A stretch of 23,244 nucleotides of DNA from assembly GCA_023229465.1 (NCBI GenBank), contig JALNZE010000033.1:1-23244 (forward strand). Reading direction: 5' to 3'. Positions 1 through 6,964 of the stretch are shown piece by piece. Below the pieces are notes generated by a model. That model made no database searches and was not told the DNA's origin. It was given only the letters and a program-made list of their open reading frames with translations. A program made the translations under genes and the position numbers. Every line of letters begins with the position of its first letter. Position 1 is the stretch's first letter. The stretch comes from Chitinophagaceae bacterium. GTDB lineage: Bacteria > Bacteroidota > Bacteroidia > Chitinophagales > Chitinophagaceae.

Positions 1-2568
1 CCTTCAATTAGTAGTATTGCGGTTGATTTTAATGATGGTGCAGGTTACAGAACTATTACCATAGGACAAGCTATAAATATCAGCTATGCCGATACCGGAA
101 GAAAAACATGGACGTTCCGGCTAACGCTTACCAATAACACTAACCTGTACAGCCACACTGAAATGCAAATTGAGTTGGAACCAAACAAATATGGAAGTGC
201 AGGTGGGGTTTCGACAAACAGTTTTGCAAGACCTGGCGGGCCTGTATTTTTAACTGCCGATAATGCGCACAATGGCGAGGTAGGACAAGGCTGGATAACG
301 GTTGATTATGCCAATGCTGACCTGCGGTTGAGAAGGCCATTGATTGTTGTGGAAGGTTTTGATCCGGGGCATTTGCTGGCGCCTGAAAGACAATTTGGAT
401 ATACAAATTTTGGCACTTTTTCTATTCAAGTAAGCGATGGAGGTTCTGCACAATTACGAAATTTATTACAAGGAACTACACAGCAATACGACATCATTTA
501 TGTTGACTGGTTCCGCGGAACGGACTTTTTACAACGCAATGCTTTGTTGCTTGAAAGGGTTATCCGTTGGGTAAACGAACAAAAAGCCATTGATGGTTCT
601 GTAGAACCCAATGTAGTATTGGGCCAGAGTATGGGCGGCGTTATCAGCCGCTGGGCTTTGCGCGATATGGAAAACCGGGGATTAAATCATCAAACGCGTT
701 TGTTTATCAGTTGGGATGCGCCACAGCAGGGAGCCAATGTTCCTGTTGCGTATCAACACCTGGTTCGCCATGCAAACAGCTTATTTATTCAGTCTGCTAT
801 TCCTTTTTTGCTTGGGGGTAACAACACTATTAGAATAGTGAAAAATACATTGAATTTAATAGATGTACCTGCGGCCAGGCAAATGTTAATGAATAGAGCG
901 TTGTCCAACGGCCAAATTGATAATTCCGATCACAATGCCTGGCAGCTTGAATTGCGTAACCTGGGCTATCCGTTGCAAAGCAGGAATATAGCTGTAAGCA
1001 ATGGATCGGAATGTGGGGTAGGGCAGGGCTTTCAGCCTTATGCCGATTTAATAAATGTAAACGGCAGGGCAAACACAAGGTTTTTAAGTGAGCTGGCTTT
1101 AGGTACAGGGGCAGGCTTTAATGGTTGGTTATATACCTCATTATTAACGAATAAACCACAGTTTTTAGTAGGTATCGTTACCGGCCGCAACGATTTATTC
1201 TTTGAGCTGAACTGTAAAGCGCAACCTGAAAATTCAACTAACCAGATATACAAAGGAAAAATTACTTTCAGAAAGAAGATACTGTGGCTGGTAAATGTAA
1301 ATACAACCATCACTGACCGTTTAAGAAATGCGGATGCTTCGGTTTTGCCCATTGATGGTACGCCAGGTGGAATGACTGATACTGAAATTAATCTGCAAAA
1401 TACTTCTTTTCAAAACTGGGCAATCAAGTATAATATTTCAGCAAGCAGTATTCCTAACTTTAATTTTATACCAACTACAAGCGCCCTGGATATTGGCGGT
1501 GGTAATGCAACACTAACCTTAACAAACTACCAGGCCGGCTATGTTGGCGCAACGCCACCCGCCGCACCATTTAATACTCCATTTGCTAACTTCACCACCG
1601 CATTTAACCAGGTATTTGTTTCAAACGGAAGCGTAAATAATAATGAGCATCATATTCAAATCTCCCCAAGAAATGGTAACTGGGTAGCGGAAGAATTAAA
1701 TGGAAATGTGAATGTAAGAACCAATTGCAGCGCTTTTTGTGGCAATACTGCTATAGCAGGGCCGGATGCGGTTTGCAGTTCAGGAAGCATTTTTTCTGTT
1801 CCCTTTGTAGCAGGCAGCGCTTATTCATGGTCTGTTGACAATCCAAATCTGGCAACTGTTTCTCCCAATGGAAATAGCGCAACAATTACGCAAAATGGAT
1901 CATTTAGAGGGTCTCTTCAAATAATGGTAACCGTAACAGGGGCATGCGGAACAAATACCATTAGCAGAATTGTATGGGTAGGCGCTCCCCTTGTTCAGGG
2001 CTGGTACAATTCACCTACTAATTCCGCAGAACCCATGCAGCCTTCAAGTAGATTTGAATTTAACTGGAACGACGCCTGTTTTGGACAGTACATCAATACA
2101 AATATGCAATTTTCTGCGGGCGCAACTGTTGTGTGGGAGGATGCCGGCAATTCCGGCGGTATAACCTGGTGGCAGAATGGTAATAATATAAGCTTTTATT
2201 TTTCTGATATAGACCAGTATGCCTATTTCAGAGTGATAGCAACGAATGCTTGTGGCACAACCAGTGTACTCTATCGCTTTCGTTCAGTTGCCTGTTCCGG
2301 TGGAGGCATGCTTATGCTGGCTGTAAATCCAAATCCTTCAACCGCCAATACAAAAGTTACCTTAACAGAAAAAGGAAAACCAGGCAGCAAGAAGGATATC
2401 CGGCAAATAAAAATTATAGATAAAACCGGGCTTACAAAAAAACAATACCATTATGGGGCGGGAGTAAAAAACCCAATAGTAAACACCAGCGGACTTTCAC
2501 CGGACGTTTACACCATTATTGCCTTTGACGGTAACAGGTGGGCCGCGGCCAGGCTGGTGGTGCAGTAA
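1..2568 (+). CDS. Secreted alpha/beta-hydrolase (lipase-like) with T9SS C-terminal sorting domain, 5'-truncated
   Basis: The frame is open from the first base of the window, so the gene starts upstream; 855 residues are visible and the ATG at 163 is internal. A hydrolase domain begins with PLIVVEGFDPGH. A lipase nucleophile elbow, GQSMGG, lies at visible residues 208-213 (Ser210) and is followed by ISWDAPQQGAN, a typical active-site neighbourhood of Bacteroidota lipase-like hydrolases. The rest is long and Asn/Thr-rich, with an Ig/PKD-like segment near GPDAVCSSGSIFSVP. About the last 85 residues, from VNPNPST, resemble a type A T9SS sorting domain that directs export across the outer membrane. 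The likely role is an extracellular or surface esterase; the substrate is unknown. The catalytic Asp and His could not be assigned by eye. A terminator follows 24 bases after the stop. Confidence 0.8.
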   Translation, partial: PSISSIAVDFNDGAGYRTITIGQAINISYADTGRKTWTFRLTLTNNTNLYSHTEMQIELEPNKYGSAGGVSTNSFARPGGPVFLTADNAHNGEVGQGWITVDYANADLRLRRPLIVVEGFDPGHLLAPERQFGYTNFGTFSIQVSDGGSAQLRNLLQGTTQQYDIIYVDWFRGTDFLQRNALLLERVIRWVNEQKAIDGSVEPNVVLGQSMGGVISRWALRDMENRGLNHQTRLFISWDAPQQGANVPVAYQHLVRHANSLFIQSAIPFLLGGNNTIRIVKNTLNLIDVPAARQMLMNRALSNGQIDNSDHNAWQLELRNLGYPLQSRNIAVSNGSECGVGQGFQPYADLINVNGRANTRFLSELALGTGAGFNGWLYTSLLTNKPQFLVGIVTGRNDLFFELNCKAQPENSTNQIYKGKITFRKKILWLVNVNTTITDRLRNADASVLPIDGTPGGMTDTEINLQNTSFQNWAIKYNISASSIPNFNFIPTTSALDIGGGNATLTLTNYQAGYVGATPPAAPFNTPFANFTTAFNQVFVSNGSVNNNEHHIQISPRNGNWVAEELNGNVNVRTNCSAFCGNTAIAGPDAVCSSGSIFSVPFVAGSAYSWSVDNPNLATVSPNGNSATITQNGSFRGSLQIMVTVTGACGTNTISRIVWVGAPLVQGWYNSPTNSAEPMQPSSRFEFNWNDACFGQYINTNMQFSAGATVVWEDAGNSGGITWWQNGNNISFYFSDIDQYAYFRVIATNACGTTSVLYRFRSVACSGGGMLMLAVNPNPSTANTKVTLTEKGKPGSKKDIRQIKIIDKTGLTKKQYHYGAGVKNPIVNTSGLSPDVYTIIAFDGNRWAAARLVVQ

Positions 2569-2591
2569 TAGGTATCAATAATCGCTTTATG

Positions 2592-2626
2592 CAGGCTGCC
2601 TGATTTTGGGACAGCCTGTTTTTTTT
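2592..2626 (+). terminator. Intrinsic terminator of the hydrolase gene
   Basis: A perfect 7-bp stem, CAGGCTG (2592-2598) with CAGCCTG (2612-2618), is followed directly by eight T residues. It sits 24 bases after the hydrolase stop codon. The shape is canonical for a rho-independent terminator reading rightwards. Confidence 0.8.
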
Positions 2627-2667
2627 GAATGTTAAATGAGGGGATAATAATTCAATATTTAACATTC
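2627..2667. repeat. 11-bp perfect inverted repeat
   Basis: GAATGTTAAAT (2627-2637) and its exact complement ATTTAACATTC (2657-2667) are separated by 19 bases, just after the terminator T-tract. The following text (ATTCATCATTC) is low-complexity. It resembles short intergenic repeat families seen in related bacteria; that link is from memory, not from a search. Confidence 0.5.
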
Positions 2668-3193
2668 ATCATTCAAAATAATCATCTCTCATCCTTCTAA
2701 GCTCCCCCAATCCCCGTTCATACTTCACTTCGCAGCGTGTATCACCTGTTTTTCCCCAAAATAGTTTCCGTCTTATCCTGGCTAAACAAAACCGATTTGC
2801 CGGAAGCGATTGTCCACCTGTTTCCCGGGAAATAGGGTGTTTTCACGGTTGCGGATGAAGGGGTTATGGAATAACTTAGAGGCTAATAAGGGTTGAAACA
2901 GGTAATTTATCAGAACTATACAAAACCATTTTTACCAGCGGGTTCAATAGCAATGTAGGCAGTATGCGCCACCTCAGACTGCCATTCGCCTCTTTCGATA
3001 ATGATTTAAAACAATCAACCCGATTATTTAAAATTAAAATTTACGCAGATTATGAAAAAGTTGCTAACTGTTTCTGTGGTAATATTTATCGGCTATTTCC
3101 TATTTTGAGGCGCCGGGAAAGTTATTTGTTTATTGATACCTCTTGCGGGAAATGATTTTTTATTTTTTTAATTCGTCTTTGGCTACCCCCCCC

Positions 3194-3377
3194 CCTTAGT
3201 AGAAAAGAAACAGCGTCAATGATTCAACCTTATTACCTTATTCTAAGGAATAAAATGAAAATAGATGATACAATCTATACACCCGTTTTACCTGATAACA
3301 ATCGGGCGGCCTTGCATCATCAGTTAAAATAAGGTAATAAGGTTGCAGGGATTTAATGAGCCATTTTTCTACTAAGG
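3194..3377. repeat. 184-bp imperfect inverted-repeat element (MITE-like or structured RNA)
   Basis: The ends are a perfect 13-bp inverted repeat: CCTTAGTAGAAAA (3194-3206) against TTTTCTACTAAGG (3365-3377). Inside each end, after about 18-19 bases that do not match, an 18-bp perfect inverted repeat follows: CAACCTTATTACCTTATT (3225-3242) against its complement at 3328-3345. The 85-base centre contains a further small hairpin, ATAGAT/ATCTAT (3261-3278), and no ORF of note. Terminal and subterminal inverted repeats with no coding capacity fit a miniature transposable element. A long structured RNA is the alternative. No flanking target-site duplication could be recognised; the left side runs into a C10 tract. 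Confidence 0.6.
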
Positions 3378-3631
3378 TTAAAGTTCCTGGCTGTGGACAC
3401 ACAAGGGAAGGAAATAAGGCCTGCCCGACCGGGTACCCGTCCGGACCGGGTTATCCTGGCGGGATTCAGGCGGGTTTTAAACAATTACTGTTATAAGCCA
3501 TTCCATCACCCAAATTATTAATTAGTCAAGATGAATAATCCTATCTTAACTACCAGTCCCATTTTTGGGGTACGTCATAGTAGTTGATTATAGTTCATTT
3601 CACCGTAATTTCGAAAACCGCGGTTAACATT

Positions 3632-4279
3632 ATGACGATTGAATTGGATCATATAATACCCATACCCCTGAAAGACAGGTTTCTGCAAAGAAATTCGGAA
3701 GTCTGGAATACCTCATTAACTTTTGAGCAGGGCCACTACATTAAAATAAAAGCCCCCAGTGGAACCGGTAAGACCACGCTGGTTCATATCCTTTATAAGG
3801 TACGCCATGATTATGAAGGCGCGGTTCTGTTGAATAATACCCCTATCACCTGTTTGAGCGAAGACGCGCTGTCGGAACTAAGGCAACAAAAAATAAGTAT
3901 CCTCTTTCAGGATCTAAGGTTATTCCCCAACCTCACAGCCAGGGAAAATATTGAACTCAAACGTATACTGCAAACACCGTATTATGAACCTGAAATGATA
4001 GAATCAATGGCAGAGGCCCTGGGGGTACTTCCTGTTTTAGATCAAAAAGCAAGCTTATGCAGTTATGGAGAGCAGCAACGCATTGCCATTATCCGTGCAT
4101 TGATACAGCCATTTACCTGGCTGCTAATGGATGAGCCATTCAGCCACCTTGACATAGCCAATACCCGCAAAGCCGCAACCCTGATAGATACAGAGTGCAG
4201 GAAAAGGAAAGCCGGCCTGTTGATTACTGACCTGGATGAGGATGACCATTTTAATTATACAAAACAGTATCATCTATAA
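3632..4279 (+). CDS. ABC transporter ATP-binding protein (LolD/FtsE-like), degenerate H-loop
   Basis: This 215-residue ATPase would power the permease encoded 18 bases downstream, probably a MacB/LolD/FtsX-type export or mechanotransmission complex at the inner membrane. Visible motifs are Walker A SGTGKT (43-48), Q-loop LFQDLRLFP (91-99), signature CSYGEQQ (143-149) in place of LSGGQQ, Walker B WLLMDEP (163-169) and D-loop SHLD (171-174). Where the switch histidine is expected (usually TH), the protein reads LLITD, so Asp200 replaces His. ATP turnover may therefore be slow or altered. The frame opens at a TTG at 3584, but the ATG at 3632 is preferred because it fits the family N-terminus and ATG is the commoner start. 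Its length is normal for the family. The exported substrate cannot be inferred. Confidence 0.85.
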   Translation: MTIELDHIIPIPLKDRFLQRNSEVWNTSLTFEQGHYIKIKAPSGTGKTTLVHILYKVRHDYEGAVLLNNTPITCLSEDALSELRQQKISILFQDLRLFPNLTARENIELKRILQTPYYEPEMIESMAEALGVLPVLDQKASLCSYGEQQRIAIIRALIQPFTWLLMDEPFSHLDIANTRKAATLIDTECRKRKAGLLITDLDEDDHFNYTKQYHL

Positions 4280-4297
4280 ACCGAAGAACCCAATCGA

Positions 4298-5491
4298 ATG
4301 GATGGATTAGAGCGCTTATTAAAAAAATTAATCCGATCAGGCGCCGGCCGTAACCGTTTTGCATTGGCGATTACAGGCTTATCGGTTGCCATGTTACTGA
4401 TATTAGCCGCTGTACAGATACAGTCGAACTATCATGACCTGTTACACAGCAAAACCAACCAGGATAGTATTGCCAATTTTCTGGTACTCAATAAAATATT
4501 GACCGATCAAAATATGGGCGCCACCGCTTTATCAGACAGTGACATCAATGACCTGAAGCAACAACCCTTTGTTGAGTCGGTTGGATTATTGAGTCCGGGC
4601 CGTTTTAAAGCATCCATACAAAGTTATAGTGACCGGTTTCCTTTTTATACGGATATCGCTTTTGAGAGTGTACCGAAAGATTTTATTGATGTAGCCGGTA
4701 AAGACTGGATATGGAAGGAGAACCAGCAACTGGTTCCGGTTATCGTGCCCAATATGTTTCTCGATTTTTACAATTTTCAGTTTTCTTTTTCACAGAATTT
4801 ACCACAGCTTACGCAGCAGGTAGTGAAGATGATTATTTTTAAAATAAACCTGTATGGCCCAAATGGGATAGTGAGTTTTAATGGACAGGTAGTGGGTTTT
4901 AGCGACAGGATTTCTTCTTTGCTGGTGCCCCAGGAATTTATGGAGTGGGCCAATAACCGGTTTGGTAAAAATAAGGATACCAAACCATCACGGGTAATTA
5001 TCAGCACAAAAGATCCGGGCAATCCAATACTGGTTCAATACCTGAAAGCGAAAAATTTAAGTACCGATGCCGATAAAACGCGCTTTAGCCGGTACAGGCA
5101 GGTAGTGGATCTGGTGGTTACCATTTCAGGTATTACGGGAGTTATCATGCTGGCATTCGCGCTGTTGATCTTTTCTTTGTTTATTCAGTTAACCATTGTT
5201 GCCTGTAAAGAAGAAATTATTTTATTAATTACCCTGGGGGCCTCTCCCAAACAACTGCGAAAATTTTTGATGAAACAATTTTTCCCGGTTAATATACTGA
5301 TCATTCTTGTATCTATTGGGATCATTGCCATTTTGCAATATGCAGTACACCATCAATTGTTATCGCGGCATATTTATGTAAATGCTTTGCCATCCTATAC
5401 TGTTTTGATCGCGGCGCTAACCGTATTAATGGTTACCTGGTGGGTAAACCGGTATTTTATCCGCAAATACATTTCGCTGTCGGCAAAATAG
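4298..5491 (+). CDS. ABC transporter permease, FtsX/MacB-like
   Basis: The 397-residue protein has the four-helix layout of FtsX/MacB/LolC permeases. One N-terminal membrane segment lies near residues 20-42 (FALAITGLSVAMLLILAAV). A large extracytoplasmic domain of about 230 residues follows, then three C-terminal segments near 272-300, 327-348 and 363-385. The cytoplasmic loop after the second helix contains CKEEIILLITLGASPKQL, a coupling helix typical of this family (compare the LGAS/KxxI pattern). It is co-oriented with the ATPase 18 bases upstream and almost certainly partners it. The periplasmic region shows no strong resemblance to a named subfamily, so the substrate is unknown. Confidence 0.85.
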   Translation: MDGLERLLKKLIRSGAGRNRFALAITGLSVAMLLILAAVQIQSNYHDLLHSKTNQDSIANFLVLNKILTDQNMGATALSDSDINDLKQQPFVESVGLLSPGRFKASIQSYSDRFPFYTDIAFESVPKDFIDVAGKDWIWKENQQLVPVIVPNMFLDFYNFQFSFSQNLPQLTQQVVKMIIFKINLYGPNGIVSFNGQVVGFSDRISSLLVPQEFMEWANNRFGKNKDTKPSRVIISTKDPGNPILVQYLKAKNLSTDADKTRFSRYRQVVDLVVTISGITGVIMLAFALLIFSLFIQLTIVACKEEIILLITLGASPKQLRKFLMKQFFPVNILIILVSIGIIAILQYAVHHQLLSRHIYVNALPSYTVLIAALTVLMVTWWVNRYFIRKYISLSAK

Positions 5492-5820
5492 TAGGCAGTA
5501 TGCCCGTAATATAGCCTGGCGCCTGCTGATTAAACCTTTTTGAAGCATTATTTAACCCAAACTGGTTAGGTAAAAACCCCCAAAAATGGTAGAAATACGT
5601 TAAACCCCCGGTGTTTTCACCGTTTTACCACCGTATAAACACCGTTTTTTTATCAATCAGAAATATCTAACTCATTTATTTTCAATCATTTAGGAAAATT
5701 TCTGTTTTTTTTGCGAAAAAAGTCTACGAATAGAAAAAGGGAAATGTTAACTTGCAACCCAAAGAAGGTCGCTACATAAAATACTGCGACGCTCTTTTAA
5801 AACAGTTAAACCAAAGAGTT
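5492..5820. promoter_or_regulatory. Regulatory gap between ABC genes and the lipoprotein operon
   Basis: These 329 bases have no gene. They contain ACCCCCAAAAATGG (5576-5589), whose 12-mer core CCCCAAAAATGG also occurs, inverted, upstream of the ABC genes (3559-3570). They also contain a small hairpin CGGTG-TTTT-CACCG (5609-5622) and three CACCGT copies spaced exactly 11 bases apart. The promoter of the lipoprotein operon must lie here or just after, but no perfect TAnnTTTG element was found; TTAACTTGC near 5747 is the closest match. A TTG start at 5752 would extend the lipoprotein but would destroy its signal peptide. Confidence 0.45.
5618..5645. promoter_or_regulatory. Triple CACCGT direct repeat with 11-bp period
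   Basis: CACCGT occurs at 5618, 5629 and 5640, each exactly 11 bases after the last, about one helical turn. The outer two are nine-base matches ACCGTTTTA/ACCGTTTTT, 22 bases apart. In-phase repeats upstream of a signal-transduction operon suggest an operator. The regulator is unknown. Confidence 0.4.
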
Positions 5821-6291
5821 ATGAAAAAAAATTTATCAATTGGCAGCCTCTTACTGTCTGCGGTAATGATGGTGGTTGTTTTATCAGCCTGCCAAAAAGA
5901 GCAATCAACCGTTACTCCAGAAACAGCAGCTATTTCCTCTGAACAGGTAAATATTGTTGGAGTAAAACTTGATGGTACTGTTACTGCATCGTATGCAGCG
6001 GCTTTAGCGGCCAATTATGCCAAAGTATATCATGAAGATAACCAATCACAATATGTTGTTTTTAAAGCAAACGACTTAATCGCCTTTGTTACCAGTTTAA
6101 AAAACAAAGGTGCAACTGATATTTATGTGAACTTTGGTGTTTACGGTAAAGGAGCCGCGGCGGTTAATGCAAAAGATAATGGCCGTCTTACTGTTTTCTT
6201 TACCGGTAACAAAATTCCTGCCCCAAGAGGTGGACCAAGAACCAATGCCGGGGATGAAGAATTTTTAAACCATGGACAATTAGTACCTTAG
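5821..6291 (+). CDS. Small lipoprotein of unknown function
   Basis: The 156-residue product starts MKKNLSIGSLLLSAVMMVVV and has a lipobox LSAC at 21-24, so Cys24 should be lipidated after signal peptidase II cleavage. The mature part has a Thr/Glu-rich tether, then a mixed region, and ends in a Gly/Pro/Asn-rich tail GGPRTNAGDEEFLNHGQLVP. The ATG at 5821 is chosen over an upstream in-frame TTG at 5752 because only it gives a proper signal peptide. It is the first gene of a run leading to a membrane protein, kinase, regulator and PorZ; the next ATG is four bases after its stop. It could be a ligand sensor or reporter of envelope state for that system, but this rests on context only. No family is recognised. 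Confidence 0.75.
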   Translation: MKKNLSIGSLLLSAVMMVVVLSACQKEQSTVTPETAAISSEQVNIVGVKLDGTVTASYAAALAANYAKVYHEDNQSQYVVFKANDLIAFVTSLKNKGATDIYVNFGVYGKGAAAVNAKDNGRLTVFFTGNKIPAPRGGPRTNAGDEEFLNHGQLVP

Positions 6292-6295
6292 TTCG

Positions 6296-6964
6296 ATGGA
6301 ATTGACGGTAACGTTCGGTTTTGAAATTATTAGCCTTTTAATTGCACTATTTTTTTATATACAAAAACGGAATAAAATACTTAAGTATTTTATTCCGTTT
6401 TTGTTTTTAACAGTTATAGTAGAATTTACAGGTTGGTGGTGGACTGTCCATAATGGACCCTGGAAATTTGCAATGTATAATATTTTTACACCAGTAGAAT
6501 TTCTGTTTTATGCTTTCCTCTTTTATATTCATTTAAATAAACCCATTTTTAAAAAAATTATTTTATTCTTTTCTCCAGTTTTTATTCTGTGCACTGTACT
6601 AAACATGTTATGGATTCAAGGAATAAATAACACTTTCAATAATTATATATTTTTACTGGGATCTTTTTGTGTTGTAGTATTTTGCTGTTTATACTTTTAC
6701 GAATCGGTTTTGCCCGACAAAATTGACCTACAATTATCTTTGCAACCCTTCTTTTGGATTTGCAGCGGATTACTTATTAATTATTTGGGCTCAGTAATTA
6801 TTAATGCATTATTTGAATATTTGACAAGCAATGATCTACAATCAGAAGGAAGACGTATTTACATAACAATTAATAACAGTTTAAACGTAATTTTATACAG
6901 CTCGTTCTGTATTGCCTTTTATCTATGCCCAAACCACAAGAAGATATCCTCATCTCAATTGTAG
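6296..6964 (+). CDS. Polytopic membrane protein of unknown function, possible sensor partner of the adjacent kinase
   Basis: The 222-residue protein has about six hydrophobic segments, near 6-22, 30-47, 65-80, 87-104, 115-135 and 150-172, and a further one near 195-212. A motif EFTGWWWTVHN followed by MYNIFTPVEFLFYAF appears family-like and suggests that the N-terminal helices are real. It begins four bases after the lipoprotein stop and its 3' end overlaps the kinase ORF by 40 bases in a different frame. Its coding region contains a perfect 44-bp palindrome (6361-6404), so expression of this and downstream genes may depend on its translation. The gene is clearly more AT-rich than the kinase that follows. 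Function is unknown. Because the kinase has only one membrane segment and no sensor domain, this protein may supply sensing (inference). Confidence 0.7.
   Translation: MELTVTFGFEIISLLIALFFYIQKRNKILKYFIPFLFLTVIVEFTGWWWTVHNGPWKFAMYNIFTPVEFLFYAFLFYIHLNKPIFKKIILFFSPVFILCTVLNMLWIQGINNTFNNYIFLLGSFCVVVFCCLYFYESVLPDKIDLQLSLQPFFWICSGLLINYLGSVIINALFEYLTSNDLQSEGRRIYITINNSLNVILYSSFCIAFYLCPNHKKISSSQL
6361..6404. repeat. Perfect 44-bp palindrome inside the membrane-protein gene
   Basis: Each half is 22 bases and every pair matches, with the centre CTTAAG at 6380-6385. The left half begins ACAAAAACGG and the right half ends CCGTTTTTGT, followed by TTTTAAC. As RNA it would form a roughly 20-bp stem with an A-rich leader and U-rich trailer, the shape of an intrinsic (even bidirectional) terminator. 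It lies 70 bases after the lipoprotein stop but inside the next ORF, encoding residues between the first two membrane helices. Confidence 0.9.

Larger units (their letters stand above)
2569..3631. other. Gene-poor kilobase rich in inverted repeats
   Basis: No convincing gene lies here. A 63-codon open frame at 2964-3155 has no family resemblance and an unlikely composition. The stretch holds the hydrolase terminator, an 11-bp inverted repeat, a possible tiny signal-peptide-like ORF (3052-3108), a C10 homopolymer (3186-3195), the 184-bp inverted-repeat element (3194-3377), a GC-rich patch of abutting palindromes (3427-3451), and a CCATTTTTGGGGT site (3559-3571) upstream of the ABC genes. It reads like a site of repeated insertion and decay. 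Confidence 0.6.

Noticed and set aside
2964..3155. 63-codon ORF in the gene-poor region
   Set aside because: No family resemblance, composition not protein-like, and it overlaps other repeats; probably chance.
3186..3195. C10 tract as a phase-variation switch
   Set aside because: It is not within or just upstream of any ORF; it borders the inverted-repeat element instead.
3584..3631. Longer N-terminus of the ABC ATPase from a TTG start
   Set aside because: The extra 16 residues do not fit the family, and an ATG at 3632 gives the usual length.
5752..5820. Longer lipoprotein ORF from a TTG at 5752
   Set aside because: It would place 23 residues before the signal peptide and move the lipobox away from the N-terminus.
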